Assembly: GCF_029338175.1 (NCBI RefSeq)
Contig: NZ_CP119862.1
Coordinates: 1,674,001 to 1,738,000 of the forward strand
DNA: 64,000 bases
Source of the DNA: Citrobacter enshiensis
GTDB taxonomy: Bacteria > Pseudomonadota > Gammaproteobacteria > Enterobacterales > Enterobacteriaceae
Reading direction: 5' to 3'
In this document: piece by piece, positions 37,294 through 45,199 of the stretch
Layout: each line of letters opens with the position of its first letter
How positions within the stretch are numbered: the first letter of the stretch is position 1
Position numbers and translations under genes: made by a program
The notes under the pieces: generated by a model
Database searches by the model: none
Told to the model about the DNA's origin: nothing
What the model saw: the letters and a program-made list of their open reading frames with translations, nothing else

Positions 37294-38895
37294 ATGTCTA
37301 AGCAGAAACAAATGTACGATTATATTATTGTTGGTGCGGGATCAGCAGGTTGCGTTATGGCTAACCGCTTGAGCGAAAATAAAAATGTTAACGTGTGCCT
37401 GATTGAGGCAGGTCCTCGTGACAACAGTATTTTTATTAAAATGCCTGCGGCACTGACTTTTCCGATTGAAAGTGATGTGTACAACTGGAAATTTGAAAGT
37501 GAGCCGGAGCCAGAACTTGGCGGTCGCAGAGTCGGGCAGGCCAGGGGGCGTTGCCTCGGGGGCAGTTCGTCTATAAATGGCATGGTACATGTCCGTGGTC
37601 ATAAAAAAGATTATGACAGTTGGAAAAAGTTTGGAATTCAAGGTTGGGATTTTGAAGACTGTTTGCCCTTTTTTAAAAAAATGGAAAGTTTTGAAGGGGG
37701 TAAAGATCCGCAGCGAGGCGGATCAGGCCCGATAACCGTGACGCGTAGTAAGGCAGAACATCCTCTTTACCAGACTTTTCTTGAGGCTGGTCAGCAGCAC
37801 GGACTGCCAAATGCGGGTGACTACAACAGTGGTGATCAGGCGGGTGTTCACGTAACGCAGGCAACTATCCGAAACGGCATTCGTTGCAGCACCAGCTTAG
37901 CTTATCTCAAGCCTGCTGCAGAAAGGGAGAACCTCACGGTCATGGTGGGGTGTCTGGTCGAAAAGGTAAATGTCGCCGGAACGGCTGCCACGGGTGTGAC
38001 ATTGGTGCAGAACGGTGAGCGCAAGACTCTTCATGCAGGGCGAGAAGTCATTCTGTGCGCTGGAACTATAGGCACGCCGCACATTCTCATGCTGTCGGGG
38101 ATCGGCAATACCGATGCGTTTAAAACTTTTGGAATTGCTCCTGTAGCCCACCTGCCGGGGGTTGGCTCTGATCTTCAGGACCATGTCGTAGCGCCATTGC
38201 GTTTTCAGTCGCCTTCTGGTGTTTCCATCGTTAAACAACTGAATACACTGGGCAGGTTAAAGTTAGGTGCGGAATGGACTCTGTTCAAAACTGGCCTGGG
38301 AGCCACAAACTTCTTTGAAGTAGGGGCATTTTTCGCAAGCAGCAGTGATGTTGATTACATCAATATGCAGCATGAGTTTTTGCCATTCCTTGCAGACTTC
38401 CAGTCAGGAAAAGTGAATATTGCCGACGGTTTTCAGTATTTTGTCAGCCAGATGCGACCGTATAGTAGAGGCAGCATCACGCTTAATACGGCGAATCCGA
38501 AAGATAAACCTGCAATTCGTTTTAATTATCTCAGCGACAGACGCGATGTCCGCGAAATGATTGATGGCATCCGTAAGACGCTGGAAATGGCTCACCAGCC
38601 TGCATGGTCCCGCTACCGCGGGAAAGCGGTCGATACGCCAAATGTTGATGCAACGGATGCAGAACTGGAAAAATGGCTCCGAATTGTGGCCAACACCGAA
38701 CACCATCCAACCAGTACATGTAGAATGGGGACGGATGCAATGGCGGTAACGGACAGTCAGGGGCGGGTTCATCAGCTTTCCGGATTACGTATTGTCGACG
38801 GCTCAATTTTGCCTCAAATACCAACCGCGAATATTAATGCGCCAATCATCATGGTAGCGGAGAAGATCGCATCCGCAATGATTCATCAGAACTGA
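37294..38895 (+). CDS. GMC-family FAD oxidoreductase (choline-dehydrogenase-like)
   Basis: Flavoprotein of 533 residues oxidising an alcohol or sugar hydroxyl. N-terminal Rossmann motif YIIVGAGSAGCVMANRLSE, the GMC signature RGRCLGGSSSINGMVHVRG, the second GMC signature with GTIGTPHILMLSGIG, and the C-terminal catalytic His in TEHHPTSTCRMG. No signal peptide, so it works in the cytoplasm or on the inner face of the membrane. Its pairing with an amino-acid-type permease and a deglycase/kinase pair is unusual. Substrate unknown. Confidence 0.88.
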   Translation: MSKQKQMYDYIIVGAGSAGCVMANRLSENKNVNVCLIEAGPRDNSIFIKMPAALTFPIESDVYNWKFESEPEPELGGRRVGQARGRCLGGSSSINGMVHVRGHKKDYDSWKKFGIQGWDFEDCLPFFKKMESFEGGKDPQRGGSGPITVTRSKAEHPLYQTFLEAGQQHGLPNAGDYNSGDQAGVHVTQATIRNGIRCSTSLAYLKPAAERENLTVMVGCLVEKVNVAGTAATGVTLVQNGERKTLHAGREVILCAGTIGTPHILMLSGIGNTDAFKTFGIAPVAHLPGVGSDLQDHVVAPLRFQSPSGVSIVKQLNTLGRLKLGAEWTLFKTGLGATNFFEVGAFFASSSDVDYINMQHEFLPFLADFQSGKVNIADGFQYFVSQMRPYSRGSITLNTANPKDKPAIRFNYLSDRRDVREMIDGIRKTLEMAHQPAWSRYRGKAVDTPNVDATDAELEKWLRIVANTEHHPTSTCRMGTDAMAVTDSQGRVHQLSGLRIVDGSILPQIPTANINAPIIMVAEKIASAMIHQN

Positions 38896-38913
38896 TTAAG
38901 CACCCGTCAAATA

Positions 38914-38956
38914 GGATTCCCTCCCCAGATCACTCATAGGGTCTGGGGAGATATCC
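38914..38956. terminator. Stem-loop between GMC gene and deoR-type gene
   Basis: CTCCCCAGA (38921-38929) pairs perfectly with TCTGGGGAG (38942-38950), with flanking GGAT/ATCC extending the stem. It sits between convergent genes; no T-run, so the assignment is moderate. Confidence 0.55.
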
Positions 38957-39037
38957 TGAAAATGGTAACCCTTGCAGAGGTTATTCATCGCGTGAAGAGT
39001 GATCCGAAAAATAGTAAAACTGATTACTGAGAAGATA

Positions 39038-39796
39038 TCAGCCTACTATTACGATTTTATCGTTAAACTGATCAGGGTATTTTTCAGTTTTCTTTTTATC
39101 CGTAATTATCATATCGACACTTTCAAGCCCACATACATGCGACAGAGCTCTATAGCCAATTTTAGATGAATCTGCCAGAACAACTTTTTTCCTTGCCGCG
39201 TTTAAAATTGCTTTCTTAGTCGGTATTTCTATGGCGTTTACGTTAGTAATACCTGCCTCCGCGTGCACCCCTTCCGCACCCATAAATGCCCAGTCAGCAA
39301 AGACTTCGCCAAATTTACGCGTTGTATCAGGACCGACTAGCGTGTAGGAACTGCCCACAATGGAGCCCCCGGTGACAATAAGGTTTATGGCAGGATACTG
39401 GCAAAGTAACATGGCTATATTCAGATCATTAGTAATGACAGTGAGATCTTTTTTTAATGCGAGAGCAACAGCCAGTTCATAAACAGTAGAACCATTATCC
39501 AGTATCACTGAGTCGCCATCAGCGACAAGTGAAGCCGCATATTTACCAATCGCAATCTTCTGCTCATGATGCCGGGATTTACGAATATTATAGGGGGTAT
39601 CTTGCCCTTCAGTAGAAAGAACCGGCAATACACCACCGTGAGTCCGGATGATTTTTCCTGCTTTTTCCAGCGCGATGAGATCCCTTCTTACTGTGGAGCT
39701 ATCAACATTGAATTGCTCAGCGAGTTGATTCGCGTTGAGGTAACCTGTTGAAACAAGCATTGAAAGAATCGTTTCCCGCCTTGTTTTCGTCAGCAT
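39038..39796 (-). CDS. DeoR-family transcriptional regulator
   Basis: Sugar-phosphate-responsive repressor of 252 residues. The ATG at 39796 (MLTKTRRE) lies just after GGGGGAAGG. N-terminal DeoR HTH (about 3-58, ILSMLVSTGYLNANQLAEQF then VSSTVRRDL-like VDSSTVRRDL) and a DeoRC sensor domain (about 75-235) with DNGSTVYEL and ITNDLNIA. It lies between the two operons that share the three-armed operator, reading toward the GMC gene, so it most likely controls both. Confidence 0.92.
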   Translation of the reverse strand: MLTKTRRETILSMLVSTGYLNANQLAEQFNVDSSTVRRDLIALEKAGKIIRTHGGVLPVLSTEGQDTPYNIRKSRHHEQKIAIGKYAASLVADGDSVILDNGSTVYELAVALALKKDLTVITNDLNIAMLLCQYPAINLIVTGGSIVGSSYTLVGPDTTRKFGEVFADWAFMGAEGVHAEAGITNVNAIEIPTKKAILNAARKKVVLADSSKIGYRALSHVCGLESVDMIITDKKKTEKYPDQFNDKIVIVG

Positions 39797-39927
39797 TTCC
39801 TTCCCCCTACACATTTAATTGCAGTCGATTTTATCATGAAACCTGGGAAAAACCCCGCCAACTTCATAAGAATCATTAGCTTATTTATCTATGTGTTAAA
39901 AATGCAACCGGCGTCACATGAATTATA

Positions 39928-39962
39928 TCGTGCATTGACATGCACGATATCGTGCATGTAAG
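39928..39962 (+). promoter_or_regulatory. Three-armed operator over the promoter of the SIS-ROK operon
   Basis: TCGTGCA (39928-39934), TTGACA, TGCACGA (39941-39947), TA, TCGTGCA (39950-39956). The inner TGCACGATATCGTGCA is a perfect 16-bp palindrome. TTGACA is a consensus -35; a weak -10 (TGTAAG) follows at 39957-39962. Apart from the two central bases and one spacer base it matches the array at 35721. It lies in the divergent region between the DeoR gene and the SIS gene, so autoregulation is also possible. Confidence 0.82.
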
Positions 39963-39997
39963 TTGTCTGTGTCATTCATATTAAATCTGAGGTGGTT

Positions 39998-41011
39998 ATG
40001 TCTAATCCGTATGAAATCGATATAGCAATGCAGCCAGAATCAATTATGGCGCAGCTTAACAACCCGCTTCCAGAGCGTCTTTTCACACTGAAGTTGGAAG
40101 AGTACGACCGTATCGTGTTGACCGGCATGGGGTCATCTGATTATGCGATGATTCCTGTTGAGCGTGCACTGGTAGCGCAAGGCTACCCGGTATGGCGCGT
40201 CGATGCGGGTCGTTTACTCGATATGCCTGAGCTGATCACTGAGAATACTCTCCTGTGGGCCACCTCCCAGTCAGGCATGAGCGGTGAAATTGTAGCACTC
40301 CTCAATCAGGGACACCGTCCTAAGACCATTATTGGCTTAACGAACGATGAGAACAGCGTTCTGGGTAAAAGTGCCCATATTCTGATCACGCTGAAAAGTG
40401 GTGATGAAGCGACGGTCAGCTCCAAGAGTTATCTGAACACGTTGATCGCCTGTTACCGCACTCTGGCAGTATTGCTGGGCGAACCGGAAGAAAATGTACT
40501 GGTATCTGTCACTCACACATTGAACAACATCAAAGAGCTGGTTCAGCAGAAAGACATTGTAAACCCGTATGCAGATAGATTATTTACTTCCGCGCGCCCA
40601 CGTATTGCTTATATTGCCACTGGCGCCTTTGGTTCCAGCGCGCTCACCGGTTCCCTGATCACCAAAGAAGCATCAAAAGTCAGCTCTGAAGGGTTCATTG
40701 GCGGTGAATTCCGTCACGGTCCTATGGAGACCTCTGGTGATGGAATGCTGGCGGTATTGCTGGGCAAACCTGGTGACAAAACACTGGAAAAACTGGCTGT
40801 TGAGCTGCAGGCGAATGGCACCGATGTTGTGACTATCGGTGTCAAAGCTTACGCTAACTCAGCACTTCTTCCCGTGCCTGCAGAGGATGAGCTCAGCCAG
40901 CTTCTCTGCGGATTTATCTATATCGAGCATCTGACCGTTGCCCTCGCACGTAATAACGGTTTCGTCGCCGGTCAGTTCCTTTATGGCCAGAAGATTACGG
41001 TGGCAGTATGA
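39998..41011 (+). CDS. SIS-domain aminosugar isomerase/deglycase-like protein
   Basis: 337 residues from the ATG at 39998 (MSNPYEID), after GAGG. Two SIS domains like the isomerase half of GlmS, without a glutaminase domain: LTGMGSSDYA and SQSGMSGE in the first, ATGAFGSSALTGS and GGEFRHGPMET in the second. Relatives (FrlB, AgaS, GlmS C-terminal half) deaminate, deglycate or isomerise aminosugar phosphates. Coupled by a 4-base overlap to the ROK kinase, which would supply the phosphorylated substrate. Confidence 0.87.
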   Translation: MSNPYEIDIAMQPESIMAQLNNPLPERLFTLKLEEYDRIVLTGMGSSDYAMIPVERALVAQGYPVWRVDAGRLLDMPELITENTLLWATSQSGMSGEIVALLNQGHRPKTIIGLTNDENSVLGKSAHILITLKSGDEATVSSKSYLNTLIACYRTLAVLLGEPEENVLVSVTHTLNNIKELVQQKDIVNPYADRLFTSARPRIAYIATGAFGSSALTGSLITKEASKVSSEGFIGGEFRHGPMETSGDGMLAVLLGKPGDKTLEKLAVELQANGTDVVTIGVKAYANSALLPVPAEDELSQLLCGFIYIEHLTVALARNNGFVAGQFLYGQKITVAV

Positions 41012-41919
41012 CGAATTTGGTCAAAGCAGGGATAGACATTGGCGGTACAGGCACTCGGATTATCATTCAGGGTGAAGATGGAACCCTGAATTCGAAATCT
41101 ATTGCCACAGCTGAGTTCGCTGCTATCGAAAAGTCAATGCGTTCAGACGCATTAGCGGCACATGTTCTCTCGCTGATCCCGGAGGGGATGAAATTAGAGA
41201 GCGTGGGGATTGGAGCCAGTGGTCCGGTTGATACTAACCTCGGGATAATTCGTAATAAAGATACCCTTGAGTGCTTCTCATTTTTTCCGGTGGTTAGTGA
41301 ATTAAGCCAAAAGCTCAATGTAAAAGTCGGGATCGACAACGACGCTGTAGCAGCAGTTCTCGGTGAATATTACTTTGGCGCGGGAAAAAATACTAAACGC
41401 CTACTGATGGTAACGTTGGGTACGGGCGTAGGCGTGGCGCTTCTTGAAAATGGTAAACCCTTCAGAACACGCGACGGTCAGCATCCGGAAGCAGGGCATA
41501 TTCCGATTTCTGGAGATCCTGTGACATGCTATTGCGGTCTGAAAGGATGCTGGGAATCTCTGGCCTCCAGAACATGGTTACAGCAGAATCTGGAAGCGTT
41601 ATTACCCAACACACCCTTTGAAAAGCATAACGTTAATTTCTACAAGACAGTTGCGCTGGAAAGAGAAGATGTCGCCAACGTATTTCATCGTTACGGAAAC
41701 CACCTTGGACGTGGACTTGTAACGCTGCTTACTCTTTACGGTCCTGATTTAACAATTTTGAGTGGTAGTGCTGCACACTATTACCCTCTATTTAAGTCGG
41801 GCATGGAAGAAGCGCTCAAGCGTTCGGATGGATATGCGATCAATACGTTGATTGTCCCTTCTGAGTTAGGAGATGTCGCTGGTGCCCTTGGTGCGGTCGC
41901 CATTCCAGAGTTAACGTAA
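41008..41919 (+). CDS. ROK-family sugar kinase
   Basis: 303 residues. N-terminal phosphate motif GIDIGGTGTRI, catalytic Asp in IDNDA (D112), GTGVGVALLENG, GHIPI and the zinc-binding CYCGLKGCWE characteristic of ROK kinases (NagK, NanK, Mlc group). No DNA-binding N-terminal extension, so a kinase rather than a repressor. Its ATG overlaps the SIS gene stop. Likely phosphorylates the sugar or conjugate brought in by the APC permease. Confidence 0.9.
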   Translation: MTNLVKAGIDIGGTGTRIIIQGEDGTLNSKSIATAEFAAIEKSMRSDALAAHVLSLIPEGMKLESVGIGASGPVDTNLGIIRNKDTLECFSFFPVVSELSQKLNVKVGIDNDAVAAVLGEYYFGAGKNTKRLLMVTLGTGVGVALLENGKPFRTRDGQHPEAGHIPISGDPVTCYCGLKGCWESLASRTWLQQNLEALLPNTPFEKHNVNFYKTVALEREDVANVFHRYGNHLGRGLVTLLTLYGPDLTILSGSAAHYYPLFKSGMEEALKRSDGYAINTLIVPSELGDVAGALGAVAIPELT

Positions 41920-42270
41920 AGTTATATTTCGCGAGATAACATCATGGTAAATATCGGCATCGCACAATGACATATAAACGTAAGATATTCTGGAATATGT
42001 AAGCATATTAACCAGCCATGTCGGTAATTATTTCATCGGTTGGGGGGGCTGGCATTTGGCTATGATGCTGGAGTTTTTGGTGGGGAAATTGTTTACATCG
42101 AAAAGGAAATCCAGATAAATGCACTATGTGCAAGGCATTATCGAATGGGTAATGCCTCCGCTTTATTGCTAGTGATGAATGACCTGACTGTGACCAAAAA
42201 CCTTGTCGTATAACTCAGGTGATTTTGAAACGACGGTCAGGCTGTATCCGGGTAGAGTCTTTTTACATAA
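41920..42270. other. Intergenic stretch between two halves of the island
   Basis: 350 bases without a supported gene, between the ends of convergent units. It contains an 8-bp stem-loop AGGCATTA/TAATGCCT (42133-42157) that may end one or both transcripts, and a 7-G run near 42041. Nothing else recognised. Confidence 0.5.
42133..42157. terminator. Possible terminator between ROK and maturase genes
   Basis: AGGCATTA and TAATGCCT form an 8-bp stem with a 9-nt loop; the following CCGCTTTATT is only weakly T-rich. Confidence 0.4.
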
Positions 42271-43485
42271 TTAAGAATGCCGCGCTGCAATATCCGCAGC
42301 CATTGACATAACGTTTGCCGGTGGTTGCTGTTTCTGTATCTGTTCTGCCATGCAACGCATGTAAGGATCCATATGGCTGAATATCAACTTGTAGCCGGCG
42401 CACAAATGGTTATGCCAGCGGGCGCCATGTTTATGGATGCGATGTTTTGGACAGCCACCATGGCAGGCAAAGCGCCAATCACACTGCATGCATTCCTTGG
42501 TGAGTTCCGTTTTTGCCATACCAAACTTTTTCTGTTGCTTACTGCCAGCCATTTTCGCCAGGCTATCGCGTCGCAGATTTCCCAGTCGATGTTCAGGGTA
42601 AACATAATGGTCGCAGCTGTAGACATCGCCGTTTTGCTCCACGACCAGACCAAAACCGCATGAAGACTGCATGACACACAAGGACGGTTTTTCGCCAAGC
42701 CATGCTGCCAGCGCACTGTCAAACATCTGCACATACACTCGTCCCACATCCTTACGAACCCAAACATCAAATACGCCTTTCATGAATTGTCCCCATTGCT
42801 CTCCTGACACCGACCACTCCGTTACTGAGCCTGCAAGCGCCTGAGGGTAAAGTAATTCACCATACTTTTCGTTAGCGGGACGCTGCTCAACCGCCGGGAT
42901 AAATTGAATAAATTCTGCCTTCAGTTCCCGGGTTAGATATTCGTAAATCTCCTGCGGATGTTCAGCGGTAATATTGTTGACGACGGCCAGAACATTCACC
43001 TCAACATGATGTTTTTTCAGCAAATCCATAGCTTGCAGCACCTTGTCGAAAACAGACTGCTGGTTGCGGGTTTTCCGGTAGCGGTCATGCAGCCAGGCAG
43101 GACCATCGATGGAAATACCCACCAGAAAGCGGTTTTGCCCCAGGAATTCTGCCCATGACTCGTTAATCAATACGCCGTTGGTCTGGATGCTGTTACTGAT
43201 CCGCTTATGACCAGCATATTTCTTCTGCAGTTGCAGCGCTTTTTCATAGAACGCAATGCCGGCAAGTGTTGGCTCGCCTCCTTGCCAGGTGAATTCCACT
43301 TCCGGGCCAGGGTTCGCCTCAATGTACTGCCGGACATAGCTTTCAAGGGTTGCATCGTCCATGTGACGGGCGGCTTTGCGGGGTTTCAGTGTGCCCTGTT
43401 CCTTTTCCAGATAAAAGCAGTAATCGCAGGCAATATTACACTGATAGCTGACGGGTTTAGCCATCAGATGGAAGGGTTTGTTCAT
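42271..43485 (-). CDS. Anaerobic sulfatase-maturating enzyme (radical SAM)
   Basis: Converts the active-site Cys or Ser of sulfatases into formylglycine without oxygen. The ATG at 43485 (MNKPFHLM) follows AGGAG; 404 residues. Radical-SAM cluster C16-x3-C20-x2-C23 (CNIACDYC), the SAM-binding GGEPTL, and a C-terminal SPASM region with the Cys set CGFGLVV, CDHYVYP, CMQCDWRFACHGGCPKHR. It is divergent from the PTS-sulfatase operon and its target should be that sulfatase. Confidence 0.93.
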   Translation of the reverse strand: MNKPFHLMAKPVSYQCNIACDYCFYLEKEQGTLKPRKAARHMDDATLESYVRQYIEANPGPEVEFTWQGGEPTLAGIAFYEKALQLQKKYAGHKRISNSIQTNGVLINESWAEFLGQNRFLVGISIDGPAWLHDRYRKTRNQQSVFDKVLQAMDLLKKHHVEVNVLAVVNNITAEHPQEIYEYLTRELKAEFIQFIPAVEQRPANEKYGELLYPQALAGSVTEWSVSGEQWGQFMKGVFDVWVRKDVGRVYVQMFDSALAAWLGEKPSLCVMQSSCGFGLVVEQNGDVYSCDHYVYPEHRLGNLRRDSLAKMAGSKQQKKFGMAKTELTKECMQCDWRFACHGGCPKHRIHKHGARWHNHLCAGYKLIFSHMDPYMRCMAEQIQKQQPPANVMSMAADIAARHS

Positions 43486-43514
43486 GGTCACTCCTGAATA
43501 AATCACACATGAAG

Positions 43515-43536
43515 TTTAGTGATATAGCTCACTTTT
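43515..43536. promoter_or_regulatory. Putative CRP site between maturase and PTS operon
   Basis: AGTGA-TATAGC-TCACT matches the CRP core at 8 of 10 positions with perfect dyad symmetry, in A/T-rich flanks. It lies in the divergent region and could serve both directions. Confidence 0.6.
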
Positions 43537-43558
43537 TTTGGTCATTTATTTTGACTTT

Positions 43559-43576
43559 GATCGAAAAGGATCGAAA
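43559..43576. promoter_or_regulatory. Tandem GATCGAAA repeats, candidate regulator site
   Basis: GATCGAAA at 43559-43566 and again at 43569-43576, exactly one helical turn apart, between the CRP site and the PTS start. A candidate site for the RpiR-type regulator encoded in the operon; no direct proof. Confidence 0.35.
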
Positions 43577-43643
43577 CATAGTTTTCATTGATGTCAATAT
43601 AACATGAAATATAAACTTCATAGTACCAATATCAGGGGTCTTT

Positions 43644-45185
43644 ATGAGCAAACTATTTGCCGGAGCACAAAACCTGGGTAAATCGTTTATGTTGCCGATT
43701 GCCGTCCTGCCTGCTGCAGGCCTGCTTCTGGGATTTGGCGGCGTTTTCACCAATCCGGTTACCATATCAACGTATCCAGCCCTCAATAGTGAGGTCATTC
43801 AGGCGGTTTTTACCGTCATGAAGCTATGTGGCAGCGTGGTTTTCGATAACCTCTCTCTGCTTTTTGCTGTAGGTATCGCTGTCGGTATGGCCCGCAGCGA
43901 CAAAGGAACTGCCGGTCTTGCATCGGTGCTTTGCTTTATCGTCATGAATAAGGCCATTAACGCTTCGCTGGTGCTATCCGGAACACTGGCTACGGACAAC
44001 CTGACCGCTGTGGGCCAGGCGAGCGTGATGGGGATCACCACGCTGCAAACCGGGGTCATGGGCGGGATAATGAGTGGTCTTCTGGCCTTCTGGGTTCAGA
44101 AGCGGTTCGGGAAGACCGAACTACCCAGTTTGTTGGCTTTTTTCAGCGGGTCCCGCTTTGTGCCTATCGTCAGTGCCTTCTTCGCTATTTTCCTCGGTGT
44201 GGCTCTGTTCTGGGTCTGGCCCCCTATCCAGACAGGTATTACTCATCTGGGGGGGCTAGTGGAGAAGACGGGCTATGTCGGCACTCTGTTCTACGGCATG
44301 ATCCTCAAATGCCTCATTCCTCTTGGTCTTCATCACCTGTTCTATCTGCCTTTCTGGCTGACCAGTGTGGGTGGTGAGCAGATGGTGAACGGACATCTGG
44401 TGCAGGGAACGCAGAAAATCTTCTTTGCTCAGTTGGCCGATCCCTCTGTAACCCAGTACTACATCGGTGTGTCCCGTTTCATGGCAGGACGCTTCGCCGA
44501 TTTCATGTTTGGCCTGCCTGGGGCGGCATTGGCTATCTACCATTCCGCTCGTCCGGAAAACAAGAAAAAAGTGGCCAGTCTAATGTTATCTGCTGCGTTG
44601 ACTGCGTTTGTCACCGGAATCACTGAGCCGCTGGAATTTGCGTTTATGTTCTGCGCGCCACTGTTGTATGGCGTGCATGTTGTGCTGACCGGGGTGGCGT
44701 TTATGTTTACACACATCCTGCAAATCACCGTCGGACAGACATTTTCAGGAGGGCTTATCGACTTCCTGCTTTTTGGCGTCCTGCAGGGCAATGCCAAAAC
44801 CAACTGGTTGCTGATGCTTCCGCTCGGTGCCGTGATGTTCTGTCTGTATTACTTCTCGTTCCGATTCCTTATCAAATGGCGTCAGCTTAAAACGCCAGGC
44901 CGTGAAGTCGATGTAGAGGATGAAACGCCAGTCGCAACCGCCACCGGTAATGAACGTGCGGCCGGGATCGTGCAGGCACTGGGTGGCAAGGACAATATTG
45001 TTGATGTGGACTGCTGCGCCACTCGCCTTCGCATCACGGTCAAAAATCCGCAATACGTCGTGTTGGACGCCTTTAAACAGCTTGGTAGTCGTGGCGCATT
45101 TGTCCGTGGCGAAGGCGTTCAGGTGGTTTACGGGCCGCATGTCACCCTGATTAAAAACGAAGTCGAAGAATTTATCGGTTCATAA
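43644..45185 (+). CDS. PTS EIICB component, glucose/N-acetylglucosamine superfamily
   Basis: Membrane permease that phosphorylates its sugar during uptake. 513 residues; AGGGG precedes the ATG. EIIC domain (about 1-410) with about 10 membrane segments, including GLHHLFYLPFW and GITEPLEFAFMF, then a linker and an EIIB domain (about 435-513) with the phosphorylation site DCCATRLRI (C458 is the aligned Cys). There is no EIIA domain, so phosphate should come from a separate EIIA such as Crr. The operon context points to a sulfated hexose or hexosamine. Confidence 0.92.
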   Translation: MSKLFAGAQNLGKSFMLPIAVLPAAGLLLGFGGVFTNPVTISTYPALNSEVIQAVFTVMKLCGSVVFDNLSLLFAVGIAVGMARSDKGTAGLASVLCFIVMNKAINASLVLSGTLATDNLTAVGQASVMGITTLQTGVMGGIMSGLLAFWVQKRFGKTELPSLLAFFSGSRFVPIVSAFFAIFLGVALFWVWPPIQTGITHLGGLVEKTGYVGTLFYGMILKCLIPLGLHHLFYLPFWLTSVGGEQMVNGHLVQGTQKIFFAQLADPSVTQYYIGVSRFMAGRFADFMFGLPGAALAIYHSARPENKKKVASLMLSAALTAFVTGITEPLEFAFMFCAPLLYGVHVVLTGVAFMFTHILQITVGQTFSGGLIDFLLFGVLQGNAKTNWLLMLPLGAVMFCLYYFSFRFLIKWRQLKTPGREVDVEDETPVATATGNERAAGIVQALGGKDNIVDVDCCATRLRITVKNPQYVVLDAFKQLGSRGAFVRGEGVQVVYGPHVTLIKNEVEEFIGS

Positions 45186-45199
45186 AGAAGAGACGTCTG

